From the NCBI GenBank assembly GCA_019416265.1, contig DXXQ01000212.1, forward strand, positions 1 to 12,911: a stretch of DNA of 12,911 nt, in the 5' to 3' direction. The position numbers and the translations under genes were made by a program. Below, piece after piece: positions 7,433-12,911 of this stretch; within the stretch, counting starts at the first letter, position 1; each line of letters opens with the position of its first letter. Under the pieces are notes generated by a model. That model ran no database searches, had not been told where the DNA came from, and saw only the letters and a list, made by a program, of their open reading frames with translations. The DNA comes from Clostridiales bacterium (GTDB taxonomy: Bacteria; Bacillota; Clostridia; Lachnospirales; Lachnospiraceae).

Positions 7433-8116
7433 CTATTTCTTTAAAGGAACAGTCCAGCGGTATCCAAGTCCGCGCACTGTCTGAATATAAGGCGTTCCCT
7501 GCCATTCGCCCAGCTTTTCACGAAGGCGGCTGATATTTACATTGAGCGTATTGGAGTCTACATAAGCATTGTATTTGTCCCAGACCTGATAAAATAAATG
7601 TTCCCGGGTTACTGTGGAAAGCGCCTGTTCCATCAGGCAGCAGGCGAGGCGGAGCTCAGTGAGGGTCAGTTCCAATGGAAGATTGCAGCGGCTGAACTGT
7701 CGGCTGCGTTTATCGTAAACGATATCTCCGCTTTTCAGTAGAAAACTGTCTGAAGAAACCGTTCGCTTCAGTAAAGCCTGAACCCGCGCAAGCAGTTCAC
7801 GTATGCGAAAAGGCTTTGTCACATAATCGTCTCCTCCTGATGAAAAGCCCTGAATGATTTCTGATTCACTGCTGCATCCGGTAAGAAACAGAACAGGGAT
7901 ATCGTAGGCAGTCCGTATTTCCCGGCACAGGGCATAGCCGTTTTCACTTCCAAGATGAACATCAAGGATAACAAGGTTTATATCTGAAGTGCGGAGCAGC
8001 TTCATAGTCTGGGAAAGGGAGGAGGAATAATAGGTTTCATATCCGGACTCCCTGAGAAAATCCGAGAGAGCTTCTGCAAGATTTTCATCGTCCTCGATAA
8101 TTAAGATATTTGACAT
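7433..8116 (-). CDS. OmpR-family response regulator
   Basis: The protein has 227 residues. The receiver domain (1-120) shows acidic residues D9/D10, phosphoacceptor D52 in LVILDVHL, T79 in LFLTG and K101 in TKPF. The C-terminal winged-helix DNA-binding domain (about 130-227) has ELTLTELRL, the VDSNTLNVNISRLREKL recognition helix and the C-terminal hairpin TVRGLGYRW. SD AAAGGAG is 7 nt before ATG. Gaps of 21 nt separate it from the ATPase upstream and the kinase downstream. OmpR-type regulators bind tandem direct repeats with about 10-11 bp period. The TGTAAG-N5-TGTAAG repeats before the permease operon and before both secreted-protein genes are the natural candidates for its targets. No such repeat is seen at the operon's own -35/-10, so autoregulation is not evident. 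Confidence 0.95.
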   Translation of the reverse strand: MSNILIIEDDENLAEALSDFLRESGYETYYSSSLSQTMKLLRTSDINLVILDVHLGSENGYALCREIRTAYDIPVLFLTGCSSESEIIQGFSSGGDDYVTKPFRIRELLARVQALLKRTVSSDSFLLKSGDIVYDKRSRQFSRCNLPLELTLTELRLACCLMEQALSTVTREHLFYQVWDKYNAYVDSNTLNVNISRLREKLGEWQGTPYIQTVRGLGYRWTVPLKK

Positions 8117-8137
8117 AGGAGCGCTCCTTTCGGTTAT

Positions 8138-8803
8138 TTATAAGATACATCCGTTTTCCAGATGAAAAATATGGTCTGTTTTTCTGGCAAGGTTCAGATC
8201 GTGTGTGGCAAGGAATAAGGTCTGCCCGAATTTTCGCATACAGAGAAATAGAAGTTCTGTCGTTTCTTTGGAGGTCTGTTCATCAAGGTTTCCGGTAGGC
8301 TCGTCTGCAAAAATAATCTGAGGCTTTGCAATCAGGGAACGGGCAATTGCCACTCGTTGCTGTTCGCCTCCGGAAAGCTCTTTGGGAAAACGGTGGAGAA
8401 CGTCTGTCAGACCAAGTGTATCTGTGAGCTCCTGCAGGAAACAGGAATCCGGTCGGATTCCATCCAGAAGAAGGGGAAGGCAGATATTTGTTTTGATATC
8501 GTATTCATCCAGAAGATTAAACTGCTGAAAGATAAATCCCATATGCCTTCTGCGGAAAACAGCTTTTTTTTCATCAGAATAATCTCCAATATTCTGTCCG
8601 TTTAAAAAGACAGCGCCGCTGTCCGGGGTATCAAGTCCGCTTAATATATGAAGGAGTGTGGACTTTCCGGAACCGCTTCTTCCGATAAGGGAATAAGACA
8701 GACCTTTCTCCAGAGAAAGGCTGACTCCTTTTAAAACAGGGTAAGTTCCGGAGGAGAGGGGGTAGGACTTTGTAATGTTTTGGGCAGTCAGAATATTGGA
8801 CAT
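8138..8803 (-). CDS. ABC transporter ATP-binding protein without an adjacent permease gene
   Basis: I start this 221-residue ATPase at the Met beginning MSNILTAQNITKSYP because that aligns with its paralogue at 5838; the open frame could extend 24 codons upstream to 8875, but those codons cross the promoter. An AAGGAG SD lies 13 nt before the ATG, unusually far. Motifs: Walker A GRSGSGKST (41-49), FQQFNLL, LSGGEQQR (143-150), Walker B IIFADE, H201. It aligns gaplessly with the other ATPase; 29 of 34 residues match over 82-115 and 31 of 33 over 142-174. It belongs to the MacB/BceA class, yet the operon contains only regulator and kinase after it. It may energise the convergent permease, a permease elsewhere, or be a leftover of a partly deleted transporter. 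Confidence 0.9.
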   Translation of the reverse strand: MSNILTAQNITKSYPLSSGTYPVLKGVSLSLEKGLSYSLIGRSGSGKSTLLHILSGLDTPDSGAVFLNGQNIGDYSDEKKAVFRRRHMGFIFQQFNLLDEYDIKTNICLPLLLDGIRPDSCFLQELTDTLGLTDVLHRFPKELSGGEQQRVAIARSLIAKPQIIFADEPTGNLDEQTSKETTELLFLCMRKFGQTLFLATHDLNLARKTDHIFHLENGCIL

Positions 8804-8846
8804 AATCGTAATAATGCTCCTTATAAGAAAATGTTTTCTGGTATTT

Positions 8847-8875
8847 ATTATAGGGAATTTATATTGGAAAAGCAA
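8847..8875 (-). promoter_or_regulatory. Promoter of the ATPase-regulator-kinase operon
   Basis: On the minus strand TTGCTT (complement of 8870-8875), 17 nt and a perfect TATAAT (complement of 8847-8852) point towards the ATPase start at 8803. This looks like a constitutive sigma-A promoter. The TGTAAG repeat at 8900-8916, belonging to the divergent promoter, begins only about 25 bp behind its -35, so a bound regulator might influence both directions. Confidence 0.7.
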
Positions 8876-8899
8876 GGAAATATGGGAGGATCACGGAAT

Positions 8900-8932
8900 T
8901 GTAAGATGATTGTAAGGTTGGAATGTTACAAT
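8900..8932 (+). promoter_or_regulatory. Regulator box and promoter of secreted-protein copy 1, now cut off by the IS
   Basis: TGTAAG (8900-8905), ATGAT, TGTAAG (8911-8916), 10 nt, then TACAAT (8927-8932) as -10. No -35 is present. A third TGTAAG starts at 8932. The block is nearly identical to 11058-11090, which precedes secreted-protein copy 2. Removing the IS and one copy of its 13-bp target duplication places this promoter about 60 nt before the ATG at 10747, the same layout as copy 2. As it stands, a transcript from here would run into the IS, antisense to the transposase gene. Confidence 0.75.
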
Positions 8933-8933
8933 G

Positions 8934-8946
8934 TAAGTATCAAATA
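8934..8946 (+). repeat. Target site duplication, left copy
   Basis: TAAGTATCAAATA lies immediately outside the TAGG left end of the IS and is repeated exactly at 10716-10728 outside the CCTA right end. Thirteen bp is long for a duplication, but the match is exact and abuts the inverted repeats on both sides. Confidence 0.88.
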
Positions 8947-9060
8947 TAGGTAATTGCGAAACTCGCAATGCTTGTTCATAATCTTGAATCTAAACAAGGA
9001 AGAATTCGTACAGAGCACGAATCCTAAGATGAGAAGTGGATAACTACCGTTTTTAGGCAC

Positions 9061-9089
9061 ACTTTAATAAGCCATAGGCTTTATAAAGT
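9061..9089 (-). other. Imperfect hairpin just past the transposase stop
   Basis: ACTTTAATAAGCC and GGCTTTATAAAGT (11 of 13 positions pair) surround a 3-nt ATA loop 10 nt beyond the transposase stop. No T run follows on the minus strand, so it is not a typical intrinsic terminator; it may stabilise the 3' end of the mRNA or have a role in transposition. Another small hairpin (ATTCGT / ACGAAT) lies further out near 9004-9024. The remaining non-coding IS sequence between 8947 and 9098 shows nothing else I can name. Confidence 0.4.
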
Positions 9090-9098
9090 TAATAAGAC

Positions 9099-10571
9099 CT
9101 AAGCGATGAGTGGTTTCAGACTTCGTATGTATTCATGATGTTTGATTTTGTCTGCAAGAACAACTGTAATGAGTTGGGTGATTCCAGCAAGAATTAAGTC
9201 TGCATGCAATGTTTTCTCATTCTGAGTACGACGTCCTGCAAGACAGAGATTCTCTTTTATGTGATTGATATCTCTTTCTACTGCAGTTCTGATTTTGTAA
9301 GTGTTATCCCATTCTTCGGTTCCACGAATGGTTCCGGGATAGGCACGAAGATCTTTTTCAGGATAAACATAGATCATACGTCCACACTCAGAAGTAGTAC
9401 AGGGATTATCGCAGATACAATGTCTATGATATTTTCCGGTTGATGCATCCTTAACATACTTTATTTTAGGACAGATAAACTTATATCTTTTTAAACCATT
9501 TTTTCTTGTAGATGTGCCTTCATGTTTCATTGGAAGTGAATCATCATTAGGGCAGCAAGGGATGCCGTTTTCATTCACTTTACAATCAGGATTTTTTAAT
9601 CCGGATCTGGAATTCAGAGGAATGTATGCTTTTTTAAAGTGTTTATTTTCGCCAAAGGTATTGCCTGTCAGCAGTTCTCCATAAAGCTGGCAGGAGTCAA
9701 ATGCTGCATCACCAAGAAATGTTTTGGGATTCATAAGCGGATGCTTCGCAAAGAAATCTTTTAGTGTAGGAATGAGTAATTTAGCATCATGAACACACTT
9801 ATCTTCATCAGGAGAATCAGATTTCTTTTCCACAACGATTTCAGGATGTGAGGTCATAAAGTCTTTGTTGTAAAAAGATATATGCCGGATAATGCCAAGA
9901 CCATTGGTAATAATGCCAAACTTGAAGACATAGCAAAAATGACCATTAATGTATAACTGTTTAATTTCTGGATTTGCGGATGCGTGTGTTGGCATAGAAC
10001 CATAAGCTGCTTTATAAGGATCATAACTCTTGTCGAAGTTGTTAGCTTTGGCATAAGCTTTGAGTTGCCTGATAATACGATTTGCGTATTTCGGATTATT
10101 TTCAGTAACGAAAGCCTCAATACCAGAAGAATCAAAGATGGTCATATCAGCTTTGGAAGAATCAATAGCATGACAGATTGGTTCGGTTAAGTCAACAAGG
10201 TTATCAAAAACAAGCTGAAGGTCATCCATAAAGTCCTGTTTGAAACGGGTGATTTTAGAAGCATCTGGAACTTTAGTGAAACCACAAAATTCACGCAGTG
10301 GTTTTGAATAAGCAAGAAAAGTTAAAAGAAGCTGGTCTGTGGGAATAGAAAAAATACGCTGAATAATCAACGCCCATAGCAAAGCGCTTAAAGGGTATTT
10401 ACGGGTTCTGCCCGTTGATGCATAGAAATGATTTCGAAAAGAAATCGGAACGATCTCATCAATATCGATGTGGTTTTCTAATAGAGATAGAAACCCAGGT
10501 TTGTCATTTTCAAATTTATCTTGGCAATCCGAAAAAAAATCTGCCAAAGAAAGCTGTTTATATGGTATCAT
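9099..10571 (-). CDS. IS1182-family DDE transposase
   Basis: This is a 490-residue, apparently full-length transposase. The N-terminal part resembles the DUF772-type DNA-binding domain (FRNHFYASTGRTRKYPLSALLWALIIQ, 45-71). The catalytic residues are visible: D147 in TIFDSSGIEAF, D288 in FLGDAAFDS, and E432 in RTAVERDINHIKENL. Between D288 and E432 a cysteine-rich insertion (C339, C340, C367, C385, C387, C391, C396) probably binds zinc. It catalyses cut-and-paste or related transposition of the surrounding 1769-bp element. An AAGGAG lies about 14 nt before the ATG, further than optimal. Upstream, GGTATAAT (complement around 10628-10635) preceded by T resembles an extended -10 promoter (TGGTATAAT). 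No frameshift or internal stop, so it should be functional. Confidence 0.9.
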   Translation of the reverse strand: MIPYKQLSLADFFSDCQDKFENDKPGFLSLLENHIDIDEIVPISFRNHFYASTGRTRKYPLSALLWALIIQRIFSIPTDQLLLTFLAYSKPLREFCGFTKVPDASKITRFKQDFMDDLQLVFDNLVDLTEPICHAIDSSKADMTIFDSSGIEAFVTENNPKYANRIIRQLKAYAKANNFDKSYDPYKAAYGSMPTHASANPEIKQLYINGHFCYVFKFGIITNGLGIIRHISFYNKDFMTSHPEIVVEKKSDSPDEDKCVHDAKLLIPTLKDFFAKHPLMNPKTFLGDAAFDSCQLYGELLTGNTFGENKHFKKAYIPLNSRSGLKNPDCKVNENGIPCCPNDDSLPMKHEGTSTRKNGLKRYKFICPKIKYVKDASTGKYHRHCICDNPCTTSECGRMIYVYPEKDLRAYPGTIRGTEEWDNTYKIRTAVERDINHIKENLCLAGRRTQNEKTLHADLILAGITQLITVVLADKIKHHEYIRSLKPLIA

Positions 10572-10674
10572 AGATGTCAGAATAACTCCTTTCTTGGATG
10601 CATGGTTTTTAGTTTCTCGTCAACTCTATTATACCATATCCGGTGAGGGGTTATTTGTTTTTTGTAGTTAAAAA

Positions 10675-10694
10675 ATGCCGTATTTATACGGCAT
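10675..10694 (-). terminator. Hairpin with T run inside the right IS end, shielding the transposase
   Basis: An 8-bp stem ATGCCGTA / TACGGCAT with a 4-nt loop is followed on the minus strand by six Ts. It lies between the right inverted repeat and the transposase promoter. It would therefore stop transcripts entering the element from outside on the minus strand, a known way for insertion sequences to avoid activation by external promoters. Confidence 0.65.
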
Positions 10695-10715
10695 GTGGCG
10701 TTTCGCAAACGCCTA

Positions 10716-10728
10716 TAAGTATCAAATA
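10716..10728 (+). repeat. Target site duplication, right copy
   Basis: This is an exact second copy of TAAGTATCAAATA, directly outside the CCTA end of the IS. The IS-flank junction creates TATAAG (10714-10719), one base from a perfect -10 hexamer, though no clear -35 stands 17 nt upstream. Confidence 0.88.
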
Positions 10729-10746
10729 AACAGGGAGGTGTCCGGT

Positions 10747-11067
10747 ATGAGGAAAAAGTTATTGGTTATAGCAGCAAGTGCCTGTCTGGCTTTAAATTCC
10801 TGTTCAGTAATAATAGTAGCAGGAGCGCAGCAGTGTGGAAACTGCGGCAAAATGACGTTACATAATTATACAACCTATGATGAGTGGTTTTTGACAGGGC
10901 AGCAAAGGGATAAAAAACAGTGGAATTTGTCAGATGATATATACGAAAGAACTATTATGAAGAGAAATGTCATAAAGGGGTACAGATGCTTCGGCTGTGG
11001 ATACGACTATATTGACTCAATTTCTACAGAATCAAAAATTTTGGAAAAATATGAAAATGTAAGATGA
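10747..11067 (+). CDS. Small secreted CxxCG protein, copy 1 (function unknown)
   Basis: The protein has 106 residues. It starts with a Sec signal peptide (MRKKLLVIAASACLALNSCSVIIVAGA, cleavage likely near 27), followed by a short domain with two knuckles, CGNCG at 30-34 and CFGCGY at 81-86. Together these suggest a small zinc-ribbon-like or disulphide-bonded secreted domain. The middle is rich in aromatic and polar residues (NYTTYDEWFLTGQQRDKKQWNL). I do not recognise a named family. The start is supported by SD GGGAGG 8 nt before ATG and by the matching start of copy 2. Its native promoter (8900-8932) has been displaced by the IS, so it may be silent or driven by an IS-end promoter. Its last codons and stop overlap the regulator box of copy 2. 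It could be a signalling peptide, a bacteriocin or an envelope protein; none can be proved. Confidence 0.72.
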   Translation: MRKKLLVIAASACLALNSCSVIIVAGAQQCGNCGKMTLHNYTTYDEWFLTGQQRDKKQWNLSDDIYERTIMKRNVIKGYRCFGCGYDYIDSISTESKILEKYENVR

Positions 11068-11090
11068 TTGTAAGGTTGAGATGTTACAAT
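11058..11090 (+). promoter_or_regulatory. Regulator box and promoter of secreted-protein copy 2
   Basis: TGTAAG (11058-11063), ATGAT, TGTAAG (11069-11074), 10 nt, TACAAT (11085-11090). No -35 is present. It is nearly identical to 8900-8932 and shares spacing with 3180-3212. The first repeat and spacer overlap the last codons and TGA (11065-11067) of copy 1. The expected start site is near 11097, 27 nt before the ATG at 11124. Confidence 0.75.
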
Positions 11091-11123
11091 ATAACTACTA
11101 TATAAAACAGGAGGGATTACAAT

Positions 11124-11366
11124 ATGAGAAAAAAATTATTTGCTTTAGCAGTAAGTGTGTGTCTGGCTTTAGGACCTTGTTCAACAATGCCGGTTGTTGC
11201 GAATACTGATAATAGTACTCAGCTAAGAGCACAGCAGTGTGGAAATTGCGGCGGAATGACCTTAAATAATTATACAACTTATGGTAAATGGTATTTGGTA
11301 GGACAGCAAAGGTGTAAAAAACAGTGGAATTTATCAGATGATATATACGAAAGAAATGTTACATAG
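11124..11366 (+). CDS. Small secreted CxxCG protein, copy 2, C-terminally truncated
   Basis: This is an 80-residue paralogue of the preceding gene. The signal peptide MRKKLFALAVSVCLALGPCSTMPVVA is followed by AQQCGNCGGMTL (37-48); 35 of 42 residues match copy 1 over the AQQ...YER segment. SD AGGAGG lies 9 nt before ATG. DNA similarity to copy 1 ends around 11355-11370 and the frame then stops at TAG, so the second CxxCG knuckle (81-86 in copy 1) is missing. An extra cysteine (C64) is present. The 3' end runs directly into the radical SAM remnant, so a deletion probably joined the two. The promoter in front looks intact, so a shortened secreted product with one CxxC pair may still be made. Function unknown. 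Confidence 0.65.
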   Translation: MRKKLFALAVSVCLALGPCSTMPVVANTDNSTQLRAQQCGNCGGMTLNNYTTYGKWYLVGQQRCKKQWNLSDDIYERNVT

Positions 11367-11739
11367 AGAAGAAATAGAAGTTATGATACACGAATGCCTC
11401 GCAAATTTATATGAATTAAAGCATACGGAATGTAGTATTAGTAACGAGGAAATGATTATAGATGGTTGTAGTGCAGGTATTACATTATTTAATGTTTTAA
11501 TTAATGGAGATGTTACGCCATGTTCTATGTTTCATCAAAAAATATTTAATATTTATGCTAGTGAAAACTGGAAAGCTTCTTATGAACAAAGTTCTCTTAT
11601 TAAGGAATTGATTGAAAGAGATTATAATGGTAAGTGTGGAGCTTGTAATTTTAAAGAATATTGCGGAGGATGTAGGGTTAGAGCTGAATACTATAATGGT
11701 TCATATTTAGATTCTGATCCACTTTGTTATCTGAGATGA
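11350..11739 (+). pseudogene. Radical SAM enzyme, C-terminal SPASM domain only (5'-truncated)
   Basis: The frame carries a complete SPASM cysteine set: C-x12-G-x4-C in DGCSAGITLFNVLINGDVTPC, then CGACNFKEYCGGC, and a last Cys in DSDPLC. The CGGCRVRAEYYNGSYLDSDPLC tail resembles SPASM proteins of the NirJ/AhbD and peptide-maturase groups, where it binds auxiliary Fe-S clusters. The radical SAM core with CxxxCxxC is absent: upstream the frame runs into the out-of-frame end of secreted-protein copy 2. An ATG at 11338 lies inside that gene without an SD, so it is not a convincing start. I read this as what remains after a deletion removed the first two-thirds of a maturase, possibly one acting on a peptide exported by the next gene. 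Its stop overlaps the ABC exporter start (ATGA). The exact left boundary (11350-11370) is uncertain. Confidence 0.75.
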
Positions 11740-12911
11740 AAAAATTAAATTTATGTGGTGTTATTGTATCTATATTGAGCGGAGTAACAGGATTATTTTT
11801 TTCCTGGATAGTAAGAATTATAATGAGTGGCATAGAAAAAAAAGTTGACTGGCCATTGATAATAAGTATAACCTTAATGCTTACGCTCCTTACAGTTGTG
11901 ATAAATGTAGTAAAGGAAATATATATTGCAAAAATAGTTAAGAATTTTAATATAAAGTATAAAAACTTAATTTTTGAAGCGAGATTTGATTCTAACAGGG
12001 ATAATAATTATCTATCAATTTTAACAAATGATATTAATGTAATAGAAAGTGATTATTTGAGGGCGAGGTATGATTTAATTACTTGGATTTCAATGTTTGT
12101 TTGTACATGGATAAATCTAATAATATATGATTTTTTTCATGGTATTGTAATCTTGGGTATGGCGATTCTGTCATTGATTGTTTCTTTGAAAATGAGGAGT
12201 AAGGCTCGCCAAAAAAAAATTGATGTATCTCAGATGCAGGAATTATATACGCATAAAGTTATGGATATGTTCTTGGGGATTTCAGTGATAAAGCAATTTT
12301 TAGCATTAAAGCGTATTGGAAAAGAGCATGAGTTTGTAAACAATAAATTAGAAAAAGTAAAATTCGATAATGAAGTTTTTTTAGCAAAAATGAAAGCGGT
12401 AAGTACTCTTTTTTCTATGGGTATGTTTTATGTTAGTTTTCTTATTGGGGTAATATATGTAAATAAAGGCATATATTCAATATCAGTTATGATGGCATCC
12501 ATCCAGTTGATTAACAAAATAGTTACTCCATTATATGAAGGAGTAGCAATTTTAAATAAATATAATGGCGCAATAGCAATTGTGGGTAAATTGGAAAGCG
12601 CATTGATTCATGAAAAAGAACAACATGGTTTAGAATTTGAGAAAATCAAAAAGATATCTTTGAAAAATCTTTGTTTTATACAAGGACAATTTGAGATTAA
12701 AAATATAAATTTTGAATTTGAGGAAGGCAAAAAATACATAATAGTCGGAAAAAACGGAGCGGGGAAATCGACATTATTAAATTTGATTGCAGGTCAGTTG
12801 ATTTGCGATGATGATTCACTTTATATCAACGATATTCCTTACGAAAAAATTGATAGGAACTATATAAAAAGTGCTATTGCATATATGAATCAGGAAGTAT
12901 ATGTTTTTAAC
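11736..12911 (+). CDS. ABC exporter, fused TM and ATPase domains, N-terminal part (runs off window)
   Basis: The frame is open from ATG at 11736 to the window end (392 codons). It starts with the ATG of an ATGA overlap with the SPASM stop and lacks a clear SD, implying translational coupling. Membrane helices are predicted near 6-28, 38-60, two between about 125 and 165, and two between about 225 and 275. The nucleotide-binding domain begins near 310, with Walker A GKNGAGKST at about 338-346 and a Q-loop in AYMNQEVYVFN at the window edge; signature and Walker B lie beyond. There is no N-terminal C39 peptidase domain. Such half-transporters dimerise to export peptides or lipids. The coupling to a SPASM gene suggests export of a modified peptide. 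Base composition is clearly more A/T-rich than the genes left of 11370, pointing to a different origin. Confidence 0.88.
   Translation, partial: MKKLNLCGVIVSILSGVTGLFFSWIVRIIMSGIEKKVDWPLIISITLMLTLLTVVINVVKEIYIAKIVKNFNIKYKNLIFEARFDSNRDNNYLSILTNDINVIESDYLRARYDLITWISMFVCTWINLIIYDFFHGIVILGMAILSLIVSLKMRSKARQKKIDVSQMQELYTHKVMDMFLGISVIKQFLALKRIGKEHEFVNNKLEKVKFDNEVFLAKMKAVSTLFSMGMFYVSFLIGVIYVNKGIYSISVMMASIQLINKIVTPLYEGVAILNKYNGAIAIVGKLESALIHEKEQHGLEFEKIKKISLKNLCFIQGQFEIKNINFEFEEGKKYIIVGKNGAGKSTLLNLIAGQLICDDDSLYINDIPYEKIDRNYIKSAIAYMNQEVYVFN

Larger units (their letters stand above)
8947..10715 (-). mobile_element. IS1182-like insertion sequence, 1769 bp, with inverted repeats and 13-bp target duplications
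   Basis: The element carries one transposase gene on the minus strand. The ends are imperfect inverted repeats: the left end begins TAGG-TAA-TTGCGAAAC-TCGCA-ATGC; the right end, read inward, begins TAGG-CGT-TTGCGAAAC-GCCAC-ATGC. Each end also contains its own 7-bp stem/3-nt loop hairpin (ATTGCGA/TCGCAAT at 8954-8970; GGCGTTT/AAACGCC at 10697-10713). The 13-bp direct repeats outside show insertion by transposition rather than rearrangement. It sits in the leader of secreted-protein copy 1, separating promoter from gene. The transposase frame is intact, so the element may be active. Family assignment rests on the transposase; the boundaries rest on repeats I can see. Confidence 0.88.

Noticed and set aside
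8804..8875. Extended N-terminus for the second ATPase (start at 8875)
   Set aside because: It would cover the TATAAT promoter, has no SD, and the paralogue aligns from the Met at 8803.
10662..10690. Outward promoter in the right IS end (TTGTAG-17-TATACG) driving copy 1
   Set aside because: Both hexamers are poor and the -10 lies within the terminator hairpin; kept only as a possibility, not as a feature.
10747..10830. Lipoprotein signal (Cys at residue 19 in both secreted proteins)
   Set aside because: The residues before the Cys (LNSC and LGPC) do not fit the lipobox, while a good type I cleavage region lies a few residues further on.
8900..11090. CRISPR-like or larger dispersed repeat from the near-identical 8900-8932 and 11058-11090 blocks
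   Set aside because: The similarity continues into leader and coding sequence once the IS is removed, so it is a promoter-plus-gene duplication, not a repeat array.
11338..11739. Complete 133-residue SPASM protein starting at the ATG at 11338
   Set aside because: The first codons are the out-of-frame 3' end of secreted-protein copy 2 and there is no SD; the frame is better seen as a truncated gene.

Overview
The window looks like a low-to-moderate GC Clostridia chromosome, most likely a gut Lachnospiraceae. I infer this from family resemblance (reverse rubrerythrin, PerR, split ThrE-type exporter, BceB/MacB-like FtsX permeases), not from a database match. No rRNA, tRNA or CRISPR array was seen.

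Left part (1-3090), housekeeping and oxidative stress: the 3' end of a D-Ala-D-Ala carboxypeptidase (+) meets a reverse rubrerythrin and perR (both -). Rubrerythrin and perR each have a TTGACA-17-TAnAnT-type promoter with a closely related PerR/Fur-type palindrome at the start site, so PerR probably represses both itself and the peroxide-detoxifying rubrerythrin. A two-gene ThrE/YjjP-YjjB-like exporter (+) follows and ends at a strong terminator.

Middle part (3091-8947), a signalling/transport module: an FtsX-type ABC permease and its ATPase (+) run tail-to-tail into a second ATPase, an OmpR-family response regulator and a single-TM histidine kinase (all -). The two ATPases are close, gap-free paralogues, but only one permease is present.

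Right part (8900-12911), accessory island: two tandem genes for small secreted CxxCG proteins, each originally with its own promoter, then a 5'-truncated radical SAM SPASM-domain gene and a translationally coupled ABC exporter that runs off the window. A 1769-bp IS1182-like element with 13-bp target duplications sits between the first promoter (8900-8932) and its gene (10747).

The main observation is a direct repeat TGTAAG-N5-TGTAAG placed exactly 10 nt before a -10 hexamer, with no -35 box, at three promoters: the ABC permease operon (3180-3212), secreted protein copy 1 (8900-8932) and copy 2 (11058-11090). The 11-bp repeat period suits an OmpR-family regulator, and the regulator encoded at 7433-8116 is the obvious candidate. 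This ties the TCS, the FtsX transporter and the secreted proteins into one putative regulon, perhaps peptide signalling, bacteriocin production/immunity or envelope stress. The locus shows decay: IS insertion, loss of the C-terminal knuckle in copy 2, and loss of the radical SAM core.
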